From: an uncultured Desulfobulbaceae bacterium | Lineage (GTDB): Bacteria; Desulfobacterota; Desulfobulbia; Desulfobulbales; Desulfobulbaceae | Length of the DNA: 15,561 bases | NCBI GenBank assembly: GCA_945787305.1 | Contig: CALZIH010000041.1 | Span: forward strand, 1 to 15,561 | Reading direction: 5' to 3' | Part shown: piece after piece, positions 1 through 7,268 of the stretch | Numbering within the stretch: position 1 is the first letter of the stretch | How the letters are laid out: each line of letters begins with the position of its first letter | Position numbers and translations under genes: made by a program | The notes under the pieces: generated by a model | What the model saw: only the letters and a program-made list of their open reading frames with translations | Told to the model about the DNA's origin: nothing | Database searches by the model: none

Positions 1-1075
1 CGTCTCTGAGTATGGTCAAGGTAACCGATTCACCAACCGCAAATTGCTCCAGTGCATCACGGAGGGCATTGAAATCGGTCACTGCTTTTCCGTTCACAGC
101 AAGGATGCTGTCGCCCAGAACAAGACCACCACGAACCTGACGGGTACCGCGCAAACCGGCTTTCTCTGCAGTCGACCCGGGTTGAACATTCAGGACCAAG
201 ACTCCGGGCAGATCAAATTCTCTGGCAAGCTTTTTCGGCGCAAGACTGACGCCAAGTCCGGGCTTGATCACCTGGCCGTGACGGATTAACTGGGGCACGA
301 CCCGGTTGACTTCATGAACCGGCACGGCAAAACCAATACCGGAGCTTCCACCTGACGGACTGTATATTGCAGTATTTACACCAATAAGACGACCGGCACT
401 ATCCAGGAGCGGTCCGCCCGAGTTACCGGGATTAATAGCCGCATCGGTTTGGATAACATCGGAAATAGTTCTGCCGGTGACCGATTCTATTTCACGGCCA
501 AGGGCACTGACCACGCCGGTGGTCAGTGTCTGATCAAGACCGAATGGATTACCAATGGCAAAGACTTTCTGTCCCACCTGCAAATTATCGGATTCTCCAA
601 TGGGAATCGGAAAAAGCTTGTTTTTTGGGGCCGAAATCTGGAGAACAGCGATATCCCGATCAGGAGCAGCGCCGACAAGAACAGCCTTCCAGGTTGAATG
701 ATCGGCCAGGGTTACCTCCAGTCGATTGGCATCGGAGATAACATGGTAATTGGTGACTATACGCCCCTGTTTATCCCAGATAAAACCGGAACCGGTTCCC
801 TGGGGAATGGAATACACATTCAAATTATAGAGATTACGTCGTATTGCAATGGAGGTGATGTAGACAACCGAAGGGGCTGATTGTTTGAAAACGTCTATGG
901 TGTTTTGTTCATCATTGGCAAGATCTCCCCGGGCCAGAATCGTCCTGGGCGTTGCCTCCGGGTCCAGCAACGAGGGTTGGAAGGTCTGAAACAAGAGCCA
1001 TCCAATCACCCCAAGGAGAATAAACAGCAAGACCGGATTGACCCGACCGCTGGTGGATAAACGGAAAAAAGACAT
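1..1075 (-). CDS. HtrA/Deg-family membrane-anchored serine protease with PDZ domain (3' end outside window)
   Basis: Periplasmic serine protease or chaperone of the trypsin-like S1C family that handles misfolded envelope proteins. Reading from the ATG at 1075, 358 codons are visible and the C-terminus lies off the left edge. Residues about 14-31 form a hydrophobic signal anchor. The protease domain covers about 60-255 with the full catalytic triad: His111 (TNYHV), Asp141 (DRDIAVL) and Ser219 (GNSGGPL). A PDZ domain begins near residue 262 (KPGLGVSL, then PGSTAEKAGL and DSILAVNGK). Only one PDZ is visible, so a DegS/HhoA-like single-PDZ layout fits, but a second could lie outside. The start is 6 bp after the mgtE stop and has only a weak Shine-Dalgarno, which suggests co-transcription with mgtE and perhaps coupled translation. 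The family call is secure; the exact orthologue (DegP, DegQ or DegS) cannot be decided. Confidence 0.95.
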   Translation of the reverse strand, partial: MSFFRLSTSGRVNPVLLFILLGVIGWLLFQTFQPSLLDPEATPRTILARGDLANDEQNTIDVFKQSAPSVVYITSIAIRRNLYNLNVYSIPQGTGSGFIWDKQGRIVTNYHVISDANRLEVTLADHSTWKAVLVGAAPDRDIAVLQISAPKNKLFPIPIGESDNLQVGQKVFAIGNPFGLDQTLTTGVVSALGREIESVTGRTISDVIQTDAAINPGNSGGPLLDSAGRLIGVNTAIYSPSGGSSGIGFAVPVHEVNRVVPQLIRHGQVIKPGLGVSLAPKKLAREFDLPGVLVLNVQPGSTAEKAGLRGTRQVRGGLVLGDSILAVNGKAVTDFNALRDALEQFAVGESVTLTILRD

Positions 1076-1081
1076 AGGCAC

Positions 1082-2464
1082 TCAGATGTGGAGAAAGAAT
1101 TTTGCTACATAAAAGTAAAGTAGAATACCAAGAACATCGACAGCGGTCGTGATAAACGGACCGGTCGCCACAGCGGCATCGATATTGACTCGTTTCAATA
1201 CAAGGGGAATAAAGGCACCAAGGGTTGCGGCCATAACCATAACCGCAAAGACGGAAAGGCCTACAACCAGGCCCAGATACAGTGGTGAAGAATAGTTGAA
1301 AAAGGCAAGCACACCAAGGAGGAGGCCAAAAAGACCGCCAAGGACAACGCCGACGGCAAATTCTTTGCCAACGACATGAAAAAACTGGTTCATGGCAACC
1401 CGACCGGTTGCCAGGCCACGAACGATAATTGTGCTTGACTGGGTGGCGATATTACCACCCATGCCCGCTATTACGGGGATAAATGCCGCCAGAGCCAGGA
1501 CCTGTTTCAACTCGTATTCAAAGGAATTGATAATGAACATCGCTCCGACTCCACCCACCCAGGAAGCGAGTAACCATGGCGCCCGAAGCATGATCTTCTG
1601 ATGAAGGGGCTTTAAGAGAATTTCCTGTTCCTTGCCGGCCCCCGCCATCTGGAGAAAGTCCTCTGTGGCCTCTTCGCGCAGGACATCGATGATGTCATCA
1701 ACGGTAACAATACCGACAAGCTTAAAGGTGGCATCCACGACCGGAACAGCAAGCATATTATATTGAGAAACAACATGGGCCACTTCTTCCTGATCGGTGT
1801 CGGTGGTTACCGACATCACGTTGTTGTTCATTATATTTTTCAACCGCCTGTGCATGGGATGCATCAGCAGTTCGCGTAAAGAAAGCACCCCGGCCAACTG
1901 ACCATCGCCATGGGTTATATAGAGGTAAAACACCATCTCTTTTTCTTCACTGCGTTTCTGAACCTTTTGAATAGCCTCCTCTACGGTGAGGTCCTCATCC
2001 AGGTACATAAAATCCGGCGACATGATGCCACCGGCGGTTTGGGGATCATACTTGAGGAGTTCTTCAACCTCGATTCGATCAGCAGCCCCCATGTGTTTAC
2101 GGACATCATGGGCAATTTCTTCGGGGAGCGCTTCAAGGAGATCGGCGGCATCATCGGACGCCATCCGAGTGACGATATCGGCCATAAAACTGGAAGAGAG
2201 ATCCTCCACCAGGTCAACCATAATCGAGGAGTCAAGCTCACTTAAAAAGCCGGCTACGGTCTCAGTTTGAGCGATAATCTGAAAGATATCGTTTTTTTCA
2301 CTCGCTGTAAGCGAATGAAAGACCCAGGCTAAATCGGCAGGATGTGTCTTGCCGATAAGCTTCTTGATATTTCCGGTTGCACCCCGACGATGCAGGCGTC
2401 GAAGAGTATCAAGAAGGACCTTACCTTCGACGCCTATCATCTCTCTTTTCGGTGATTTTTCCAT
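1082..2464 (-). CDS. mgtE: MgtE-type magnesium channel/transporter
   Basis: Inner-membrane Mg2+ channel gated by cytosolic Mg2+. At 460 residues it has normal family length and the full domain order: MgtE_N helical domain (about 40-140), two CBS domains (about 148-205 and 212-265), a plug helix (about 270-295), then five membrane segments from about 298. The pore signatures are present: MGGNIATQSS near 335-344, followed by RGLATG at 349-354, and TGPFITTAVDVLG with Asp443. That Asp aligns with the pore Mg2+-binding Asp of the Thermus protein (family knowledge). The ATG at 2464 is preceded by GAGG at good spacing, which supports this start. It is the upstream member of an mgtE-htrA pair. A possible promoter and a strong leader hairpin lie within 90 bp upstream. 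Confidence 0.97.
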   Translation of the reverse strand: MEKSPKREMIGVEGKVLLDTLRRLHRRGATGNIKKLIGKTHPADLAWVFHSLTASEKNDIFQIIAQTETVAGFLSELDSSIMVDLVEDLSSSFMADIVTRMASDDAADLLEALPEEIAHDVRKHMGAADRIEVEELLKYDPQTAGGIMSPDFMYLDEDLTVEEAIQKVQKRSEEKEMVFYLYITHGDGQLAGVLSLRELLMHPMHRRLKNIMNNNVMSVTTDTDQEEVAHVVSQYNMLAVPVVDATFKLVGIVTVDDIIDVLREEATEDFLQMAGAGKEQEILLKPLHQKIMLRAPWLLASWVGGVGAMFIINSFEYELKQVLALAAFIPVIAGMGGNIATQSSTIIVRGLATGRVAMNQFFHVVGKEFAVGVVLGGLFGLLLGVLAFFNYSSPLYLGLVVGLSVFAVMVMAATLGAFIPLVLKRVNIDAAVATGPFITTAVDVLGILLYFYVAKFFLHI

Positions 2465-2470
2465 GAAACG

Positions 2471-2474
2471 CCTC
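2471..2474 (-). promoter_or_regulatory. Shine-Dalgarno of mgtE
   Basis: On the minus strand GAGG lies 6 bases upstream of the ATG at 2464, a canonical distance. It fixes the mgtE start against later in-frame methionines such as residue 9. Confidence 0.6.
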
Positions 2475-2489
2475 AGGGGTTACAGTAAT

Positions 2490-2511
2490 CCTGGAAGCCT
2501 ATCCTTCCAGG
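2490..2511 (-). promoter_or_regulatory. Leader hairpin upstream of mgtE
   Basis: CCTGGAAG and CTTCCAGG form a perfect 8-bp stem with a 6-base loop, 25 bases before the mgtE start. If the promoter proposed next to it is right, this hairpin lies at the very 5' end of the mRNA. It could stabilise the transcript or take part in control. It does not resemble the much longer M-box Mg2+ riboswitch, and no U-run follows that would make it an intrinsic terminator. The structure is read directly; the role is inferred. Confidence 0.5.
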
Positions 2512-2523
2512 TAAAAACTTGTA

Positions 2524-2552
2524 AAAATACCCAACAAACTCGATTGCCGCAA
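2524..2552 (-). promoter_or_regulatory. Possible sigma70 promoter of mgtE
   Basis: On the minus strand TTGCGG is separated by 17 bases from TATTTT. Both boxes are imperfect (3/6 and 4/6 matches to consensus) but the spacing is ideal. The position gives a leader of about 50 bases that includes the 2490-2511 hairpin. Confidence 0.3.
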
Positions 2553-2672
2553 GAGAAGTCTTGCCGGTTTTGGCAAAAGACAGAAAACAACGAGCATCAT
2601 CCCCTATATTTTTCATGTCGTAGACTGCTACAGAAGGCTACGAAAGCAGCGCAAAAGAGAACAAGAATATAT

Positions 2673-2773
2673 GACGGACTCGTAAAAAATCCAAAACGCC
2701 GTTTGCACTGTACGGAAATATAACGAGTCACAACCTTTCCGCCGTCGGTGGCGAGGTCTTTTACGACACCGAC
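2673..2773 (+). repeat. Dispersed ~100-bp intergenic repeat, copy A
   Basis: First of five related copies. It carries CTCGTAAAAAAT near its left end, the invariant core TTTCCGCCGTCGGTGGC, and TTTTACGACACCGAC at its right end. GTCGGTG and CACCGAC can pair as a stem, as can the degenerate outer arms. The copy is bounded by the 7-bp direct repeat AATATAT at 2666-2672 and 2774-2780, which looks like a target-site duplication. It lies in the 321-bp gap between the DUF2065 gene and mgtE, just after the DUF2065 stop, where its stem could affect read-through into mgtE. Confidence 0.85.
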
Positions 2774-2785
2774 AATATATAGCTA

Positions 2786-2983
2786 TTAGAAAAAACCTGA
2801 CTTTTGCGTAACGTAACAAAGGAAGAAGCCAAAGCCCATGGCAAGGAGACCCATAAAGCGCAACTGGCCGGGCTGCATTTCCAGCAGTTGCTTGAGCCAG
2901 CGCTGCATGGCCTCGGGAAAAGCAACATAGGGTAATCCCTCGAGGATGAAAACCAAACCGATAAGTGTGAGAAGCAATTTCAT
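2786..2983 (-). CDS. Small DUF2065 (YjeT-like) inner-membrane protein
   Basis: A 65-residue protein with two hydrophobic helices (about 3-21 and 43-60). A connecting segment holds LEGLPYVAFPE, resembling the LEGLGPMLYP stretch of E. coli YjeT, so it is assigned to DUF2065. Its length is normal for the family. Its biochemical function is unknown; in other proteobacteria the family often lies near hflK/hflC or purA (general knowledge). Here it is upstream of mgtE and htrA on the same strand, 321 bp away with a repeat copy in between, and divergent from purM. The upstream Shine-Dalgarno is weak (CAGG). Confidence 0.8.
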   Translation of the reverse strand: MKLLLTLIGLVFILEGLPYVAFPEAMQRWLKQLLEMQPGQLRFMGLLAMGFGFFLCYVTQKSGFF

Positions 2984-3325
2984 GATGTGAGCCTGACAGT
3001 ACAGAAAGGGGGTAGCAACTCTCCACTAACTGAAGGAATATTTTTTACAAGAGATCAAATGGATGGCATTCACCAGGCAGGCAACCCGCCACGGGAAGCT
3101 ATTTATATCATACAAACATATTGACAATACTGCACAAAAAAAATAAGTTAGCAATGTCTGGAAATAGCCTTTACAAAACATGCGAGAAGCGTACTTTTCC
3201 AGTGCAACAACAGCTATTCATTCACCACGCATCGCTTCCGGCTCGTCTCAAAACAAATGTTTGTAATGGGAACAAGAGTTGGTCGTCAGTGATCAAAAAT
3301 AATACGAACCAGCACTCGGAACGAT
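2984..3325. other. Divergent intergenic region between DUF2065 gene and purM
   Basis: A 342-bp gap that should hold promoters for both flanking genes. I see a candidate purM promoter at 3121-3149. No repeat copy, RNA gene or recognisable riboswitch was found. A short open frame from 3121 overlaps the purM start in another frame and has no protein-like character. Confidence 0.5.
3121..3149 (+). promoter_or_regulatory. Possible sigma70 promoter of purM
   Basis: A perfect -35 box TTGACA (3121-3126) is followed after exactly 17 bases by TAAGTT (3144-3149), a weak -10. It would give an unusually long leader of about 170 bases before the purM ATG, so a second, closer promoter is possible. Confidence 0.35.
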
Positions 3326-4387
3326 ATGGACCAGAAAGTAACCTCAAAATACAGCCAGGCCGGGGTCGACATTGACAAAGGCAATGAATTTGTCTCACGC
3401 ATCAAGGGGCTGGTAGCAGAAACACATGGGCGGGGAGTACTTAACGACATCGGCGGCTTTTCAGGACTGTTTGCCATCGGCAATGCCGGTTATGAAGACC
3501 CGGTGCTGATTTCGTCGACGGACGGTGTCGGAACCAAACTTACCGTTGCCAATCTCTGCAACAAACACGACACCATCGGCATTGACCTGGTCGCGATGTG
3601 CGTAAACGATGTGGTTGTCAGCGGGGCAAAACCCCTGTTCTTTCTTGACTATTTTGCAGTATCCAGCCTTGACCTTGATGTCGCCACTGAGGTGGTTCGT
3701 GGAATTGCCAAAGGATGCATAATTTCCGGGTGCGCACTCATCGGTGGAGAAACCGCCGAGATGCCTGGCCTATACAGACCGGGTGACTATGATCTTGCCG
3801 GTTTCGTTGTCGGTATCGGTGAACGGAACAAGATCATAGACGGCAGTGATATACGGGTCGGCGACAAAATAATCGGCTTGGCCTCATCAGGACTTCATTC
3901 CAACGGCTACTCGCTTGTTCGCAAGATTTTCTTTGATGAGCTGGCAATGTCGGTCAATGATCAGGTGCCCGAATTCGGCTGTACGGTTGGCGAAGAACTC
4001 ATCAAGCCGACAAAAATTTATGTAGAAAGCATACTTAAGGTATTGCGCAGTTACACTATCAACGGCCTGATCCACAACACTGGTGGAGGCTTTATAGATA
4101 ATGTCCCAAGAATTCTACCCGGCGGCTGCAAAGCAATCATTCAGGCCGACTCCTGGGATGTTCCCCCGATATTCACCTATCTGCAGAAAAACGGCAATAT
4201 CCCTGTAGAAGAGATGTACCGCACCTTCAACATGGGTATTGGCATGATGGCACTGGTATCGGAGAATGAGGTGGAAGATATCATGCAGCAGTTCAGCGCT
4301 CTTGGTGAAAAACCATTTCTCATAGGAGAAATTACTGCTGCTGAAAAAGGAGATGAGGAAAAGATTGTAATAGAGGAGGGGCTGTAG
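3326..4387 (+). CDS. purM: Phosphoribosylformylglycinamidine cyclo-ligase (AIR synthetase)
   Basis: Cytosolic enzyme of de novo purine synthesis that closes FGAM to 5-aminoimidazole ribotide using ATP. At 353 residues it has the usual length. The N-terminal AIRS domain contains STDGVGTK (64-71) and GGETAEMPG (140-148). The C-terminal half has SSGLHSNGYSL (188-198), TGGGF (252-256) and FNMGIGM (301-307), all in their expected order. The start at 3326 has a modest GGA 5 bases upstream, and KYSQAGVD just after it is the normal PurM beginning. The gene stands alone here, divergent from the DUF2065 gene and converging on mog. Its stop codon sits inside a hairpin that may end transcription. Confidence 0.97.
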   Translation: MDQKVTSKYSQAGVDIDKGNEFVSRIKGLVAETHGRGVLNDIGGFSGLFAIGNAGYEDPVLISSTDGVGTKLTVANLCNKHDTIGIDLVAMCVNDVVVSGAKPLFFLDYFAVSSLDLDVATEVVRGIAKGCIISGCALIGGETAEMPGLYRPGDYDLAGFVVGIGERNKIIDGSDIRVGDKIIGLASSGLHSNGYSLVRKIFFDELAMSVNDQVPEFGCTVGEELIKPTKIYVESILKVLRSYTINGLIHNTGGGFIDNVPRILPGGCKAIIQADSWDVPPIFTYLQKNGNIPVEEMYRTFNMGIGMMALVSENEVEDIMQQFSALGEKPFLIGEITAAEKGDEEKIVIEEGL

Positions 4388-4400
4388 CCAAAAGCCCCTC
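4376..4400. terminator. Hairpin between convergent purM and mog
   Basis: GAGGGGCT (4376-4383) and AGCCCCTC (4393-4400) form a perfect GC-rich 8-bp stem with a 9-base loop that contains the purM TAG stop. Its position between convergent genes suggests a shared bidirectional terminator. No clear U-tract follows on either strand, so factor-independent termination is not assured. Confidence 0.5.
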
Positions 4401-4428
4401 AAGGCATTACACGCCTATAACGTACTGC

Positions 4429-4932
4429 TCATGTACTGACACCGCAGTCAGCGGTACCGCCCTTCAATTTATAGAGGCCATGAGATAAGGCTGGGAAAAC
4501 CGCCTCTATATTTTCCCTTGCAGCCTTTTCACTACCCGGAAGATTAACAATAAGGCTCTGCTTACGGATACCAGCAATTCCGCGAGACCAGACCGCCTGT
4601 ACAGTTTTCTCAAGGCTTGCCTGGCGCATCGCCTCAGCCAGGCCGGGTACCTCGCGCTCAATCACGGTTTTCGTCGCCTCCGGGGTCTGATCACTTGGGG
4701 AAACGCCGGTTCCGCCAGTGGTAACGATCAGGTCAATCCCTTCTTCATCCACCCACTGTATCAAGGTCGATGCGATGAGGGACTGGTTATCTGCAATAAC
4801 CCGATAGTCGACAACCCTGTACCCTGCATTGGCAGTAAAGAGCTCTTTAAGCATGGCGCCACTGGTATCTTCGCGTTCACCAACAGCGCCCTTGTCACTT
4901 AAGGTGAGTACACCTACGGTATACTCAACCAT
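4429..4932 (-). CDS. mog: Mog/MoaB-family molybdopterin adenylyltransferase
   Basis: Protein of molybdenum cofactor synthesis that adenylates molybdopterin before metal insertion. At 167 residues it is a single MoCF-binding domain. Diagnostic stretches are LTLSDKG (9-15), TTGGTGVSPSDQTPEAT (71-87), SRGIAGIR (116-123) and NLPGS (130-134). Size and sequence do not separate Mog from MoaB cleanly, so the symbol is the more functional guess. Its ATG overlaps the last base of the upstream GTPase stop (TAATG) and it has only a weak ribosome site, so translation is probably coupled to that gene. Why the two functions share an operon is not evident from sequence. Confidence 0.9.
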   Translation of the reverse strand: MVEYTVGVLTLSDKGAVGEREDTSGAMLKELFTANAGYRVVDYRVIADNQSLIASTLIQWVDEEGIDLIVTTGGTGVSPSDQTPEATKTVIEREVPGLAEAMRQASLEKTVQAVWSRGIAGIRKQSLIVNLPGSEKAARENIEAVFPALSHGLYKLKGGTADCGVST

Positions 4933-6995
4933 TATTCTTCACTTTGCGCCCGCTCAATGATCTTCTCCGCTAGATGTGCCGGCACTTCCTCGTAATGGGA
5001 AAACGTAATCGTAAAGGCCCCGCGTCCACCGGTCATGGAGGTTAAATCCGGTGCATAGAGAAGAACTTCTGATTGGGGTACATGGGCCCGGACAATTTCA
5101 TATTTATCGGTGGCATCCATGCCGAGCACCTTGCCGCGACGACTGTTCAGGTCTCCCATCACATCGCCGACATGCTCCTTATCCACCCGTACCTCAAGCT
5201 CAAGAATGGGTTCCAGCAATACGGGGCTGGCATCAACCACTCCTTTTTTAAAGGCAAGGGAACCAGCGATCTTAAAGGCCATCTCCGAAGAATCCACATT
5301 ATGAAAAGAACCGTCAATCAAATTCACCTTGACATCCACAAAGGGATACCCTGCAATGACCCCCTTCTCCATGGCCTCAACAATGCCTTTCTCAACAGCA
5401 GGTCTATACTGTTGCGGAATAACACCACCAACGATTGAATCTACAAATGCAAAGCCTTCACCTCTGGGCTGAGGACCCAACTCAATAGTACAGTCCCCGT
5501 ACTGGCCACGACCTCCAGACTGTTTTTTATGTTTCCCCTGCACTGTAACTGAAGCTTTGAGAGTTTCCCTGTAAGGAACCTTAGGTAAACGCAGCTCCAT
5601 CTCCACCCCGAACTTCCGTTTCATTTTCTCACCCACAGCCTCAAGATGAACCTGGCCGACACCTGATATCAGAACCTCATGGGTTTGCAACTCTCTGGTC
5701 AACTGCAGGGTCAGGTCTTCATCCAGCATACGGGTGATGGAAGAAAACAATTTTTCCTCATCACCTTTTTTCGCACTGACTGCGTACGAGATAACCGGTG
5801 GCATAGGCTCAAGGGCATCATACAAAATCGGTGCTTTTTCATCACAAAGGGTATCGCCGGTTACCGTTTCCTTGAGTTTGGCCACAGCAACAATCATCCC
5901 GGGAATCGCCTGCTCAATCTGCTTTTGTTCTTTCCCTTCCATGATGAACAGCTGTCCGAACCGCTCACTGGTTTCCTTGGTTGAATTATAAAAACTATCT
6001 CCGGACAACGAACCTGAATAGACACGAAAAATGGTGAGTCGTCCGGCAAACGGGTCTGCCATGGTTTTAAAGACCTGGGCAGAGAAGGGTTCTGCCAAGG
6101 ATGCATGACGCTCGGCCAGTTCCCCTTGAGGATCCATTCCAACCATTGCCGGCCGCTGATCGGGTGAAGGCAAGAGTTGCACTATGGTATCAAGCATCGC
6201 TGCAGTACCTGCATTATTGAGTGCGGCAACAGCACAAATCGGAGCAATTTTTGCTCCGCGGACCGCAGCAGTCAGCCCCTCGGTTAACTCATCACTGGTA
6301 AGCTCACCTTCTTCAAGGAATTTTTCAATCAAATCGTCATCGGTTTCAGCCACATATTCCATCAGCGTTTCACGAAGCGATTCAGCTTCATCTTTCAAAT
6401 CAGCGGGAATGTCTCCACTTGTGACTTTACCGCTCCCATCCGCATCAAAAAACCAGGCTGTATTGCCGGCGACATCGACCACACCTTCAAATTTATCTTC
6501 CGCACCAATGGGCAGGTAGAGCACCACAGGATTCAGGTCAAAATTTTCTTTTATTTCATCAACTGTTTTATTGAAATTAGCCCGTTCACGATCCATCTTG
6601 GTGATGCAGATCAGACAGGGGAGATTTCTATCTTGAACAAAATCGACAAACCGCTCGGTCTGGCTTCGCACACCGAGAACAGCACCCACAGTCAGGATCG
6701 CGCTATCGGCGACCTGAGCAGCAAATTGGGTCTCATTGATAAAGTTGTCATCGCCGGGGGTGTCACTGAAAAACACCTCGTTTTTCTTCCATGACAGGTG
6801 ATTAAATCCCGTACTGATAGAAACTTGTCTTTTGGTTTCTTCCGGCTCAAAATCCATTACCGACGAACCATCATCCACCTTGCCCAATCGGTTTATGGCT
6901 CCTGCAGTAAAAAGCAGCGCCTCTGCCAATGTGGTTTTGCCACTGTTGCCATGTCCGAGAATAACCGTATTCCTGATCTGTTGTACGTCCTGCAT
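4932..6995 (-). CDS. EF-G-like translational GTPase (elongation factor G paralogue)
   Basis: A 687-residue protein with the full five-domain architecture of EF-G: GTPase (about 6-270), beta-barrel domain II, domains III and IV (GRGQYGDC, GSFHNVDSSEMAF), and domain V ending near TGGRGAFTITFSHYEEVP. The P-loop GHGNSGKT is at 14-21. It departs from canonical EF-G in two GTPase motifs: DTPGH, whose His is catalytic, reads DTPGD (78-82), and NKMD reads TKMD (132-135). This points to a paralogue of the EF-G2/FusA2 type rather than the housekeeping factor, which normally sits with rpsL-rpsG-tuf. A strong GGAGG 5 bases before the ATG supports the start at 6995. mog follows with a one-base overlap. 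The cellular role of such paralogues is not firmly known. Confidence 0.93.
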   Translation of the reverse strand: MQDVQQIRNTVILGHGNSGKTTLAEALLFTAGAINRLGKVDDGSSVMDFEPEETKRQVSISTGFNHLSWKKNEVFFSDTPGDDNFINETQFAAQVADSAILTVGAVLGVRSQTERFVDFVQDRNLPCLICITKMDRERANFNKTVDEIKENFDLNPVVLYLPIGAEDKFEGVVDVAGNTAWFFDADGSGKVTSGDIPADLKDEAESLRETLMEYVAETDDDLIEKFLEEGELTSDELTEGLTAAVRGAKIAPICAVAALNNAGTAAMLDTIVQLLPSPDQRPAMVGMDPQGELAERHASLAEPFSAQVFKTMADPFAGRLTIFRVYSGSLSGDSFYNSTKETSERFGQLFIMEGKEQKQIEQAIPGMIVAVAKLKETVTGDTLCDEKAPILYDALEPMPPVISYAVSAKKGDEEKLFSSITRMLDEDLTLQLTRELQTHEVLISGVGQVHLEAVGEKMKRKFGVEMELRLPKVPYRETLKASVTVQGKHKKQSGGRGQYGDCTIELGPQPRGEGFAFVDSIVGGVIPQQYRPAVEKGIVEAMEKGVIAGYPFVDVKVNLIDGSFHNVDSSEMAFKIAGSLAFKKGVVDASPVLLEPILELEVRVDKEHVGDVMGDLNSRRGKVLGMDATDKYEIVRAHVPQSEVLLYAPDLTSMTGGRGAFTITFSHYEEVPAHLAEKIIERAQSEE

Positions 6996-7000
6996 GAATA

Positions 7001-7005
7001 CCTCC
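7001..7005 (-). promoter_or_regulatory. Strong Shine-Dalgarno of the EF-G-like gene
   Basis: GGAGG on the minus strand, 5 bases upstream of the ATG at 6995. It is the best ribosome site in the window and fixes the start of the EF-G-like gene. Confidence 0.75.
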
Positions 7006-7055
7006 GGTAAAGCGGATAGATTAGGTTGATCGCGTGATGTTCACTGTCAATATTG

Positions 7056-7154
7056 ATAGACTCGTAAAAAGTCCAAAACGCCGTTTGCTCTGTAGGAAAA
7101 TACGATGATTTATGACCTTTCCGCCGTCGGTGGCGAAGCTTTTTACGACACCGA
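7056..7154 (+). repeat. Dispersed ~100-bp intergenic repeat, copy B1
   Basis: Well-conserved copy with exact internal inverted repeats TCGTAAAAAG (from 7062) and CTTTTTACGA, plus GTCGGTG/CACCGAC. Its left boundary is CAATATTG (7048-7055) and its right boundary CAATGTTG (7155-7162), where copy B2 begins head to tail. It lies between the divergent EF-G-like gene and murJ, so it is in a promoter region. The flank read outward on the minus strand contains a perfect TTGACA. Confidence 0.88.
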
Positions 7155-7162
7155 CAATGTTG

Positions 7163-7260
7163 ATGGCCTCGAAATACGTCAAAACACCCATTACAGAATA
7201 GAGAAAAGTCAACGGATATGACCTGTTCGCAGTCGGCGGTAAGGTTGTTTACAACACCGA
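7163..7260 (+). repeat. Dispersed ~100-bp intergenic repeat, copy B2 (degenerate, tandem to B1)
   Basis: Second unit in the same orientation directly after B1, sharing the CAATGTTG junction and ending at CAATATTG (7261-7268). It is clearly diverged: TCGAAATACG replaces TCGTAAAAAG and GCAGTCGGCGG replaces GCCGTCGGTGG. The GGCCTCG start, the ATATGACC stretch and the ACACCGACAAT end are kept. The divergence suggests that B2 is older than B1 or no longer under constraint. Confidence 0.7.
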
Positions 7261-7268
7261 CAATATTG

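Noticed and set aside
1910..2270. Plus-strand open frames of about 94-111 codons opposite mgtE
   Set aside because: They are antisense shadows of the mgtE CBS and N-terminal domains with no independent support.
2465..2676. M-box (Mg2+) riboswitch upstream of mgtE
   Set aside because: The likely leader is only about 50 bases with one simple hairpin, too short for the M-box fold, and no matching conserved segments were seen.
2628..3026. A 132-codon minus-strand open frame across the DUF2065 gene and repeat A
   Set aside because: It overlaps the DUF2065 gene in another frame, is rich in Cys/Arg/His and runs through the repeat; the DUF2065 frame has the family sequence and two clean membrane helices.
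7048..7268. CRISPR-like array
   Set aside because: Only two diverged units of about 100 bp with an 8-bp junction and no spacers; it is a tandem pair of the dispersed repeat.
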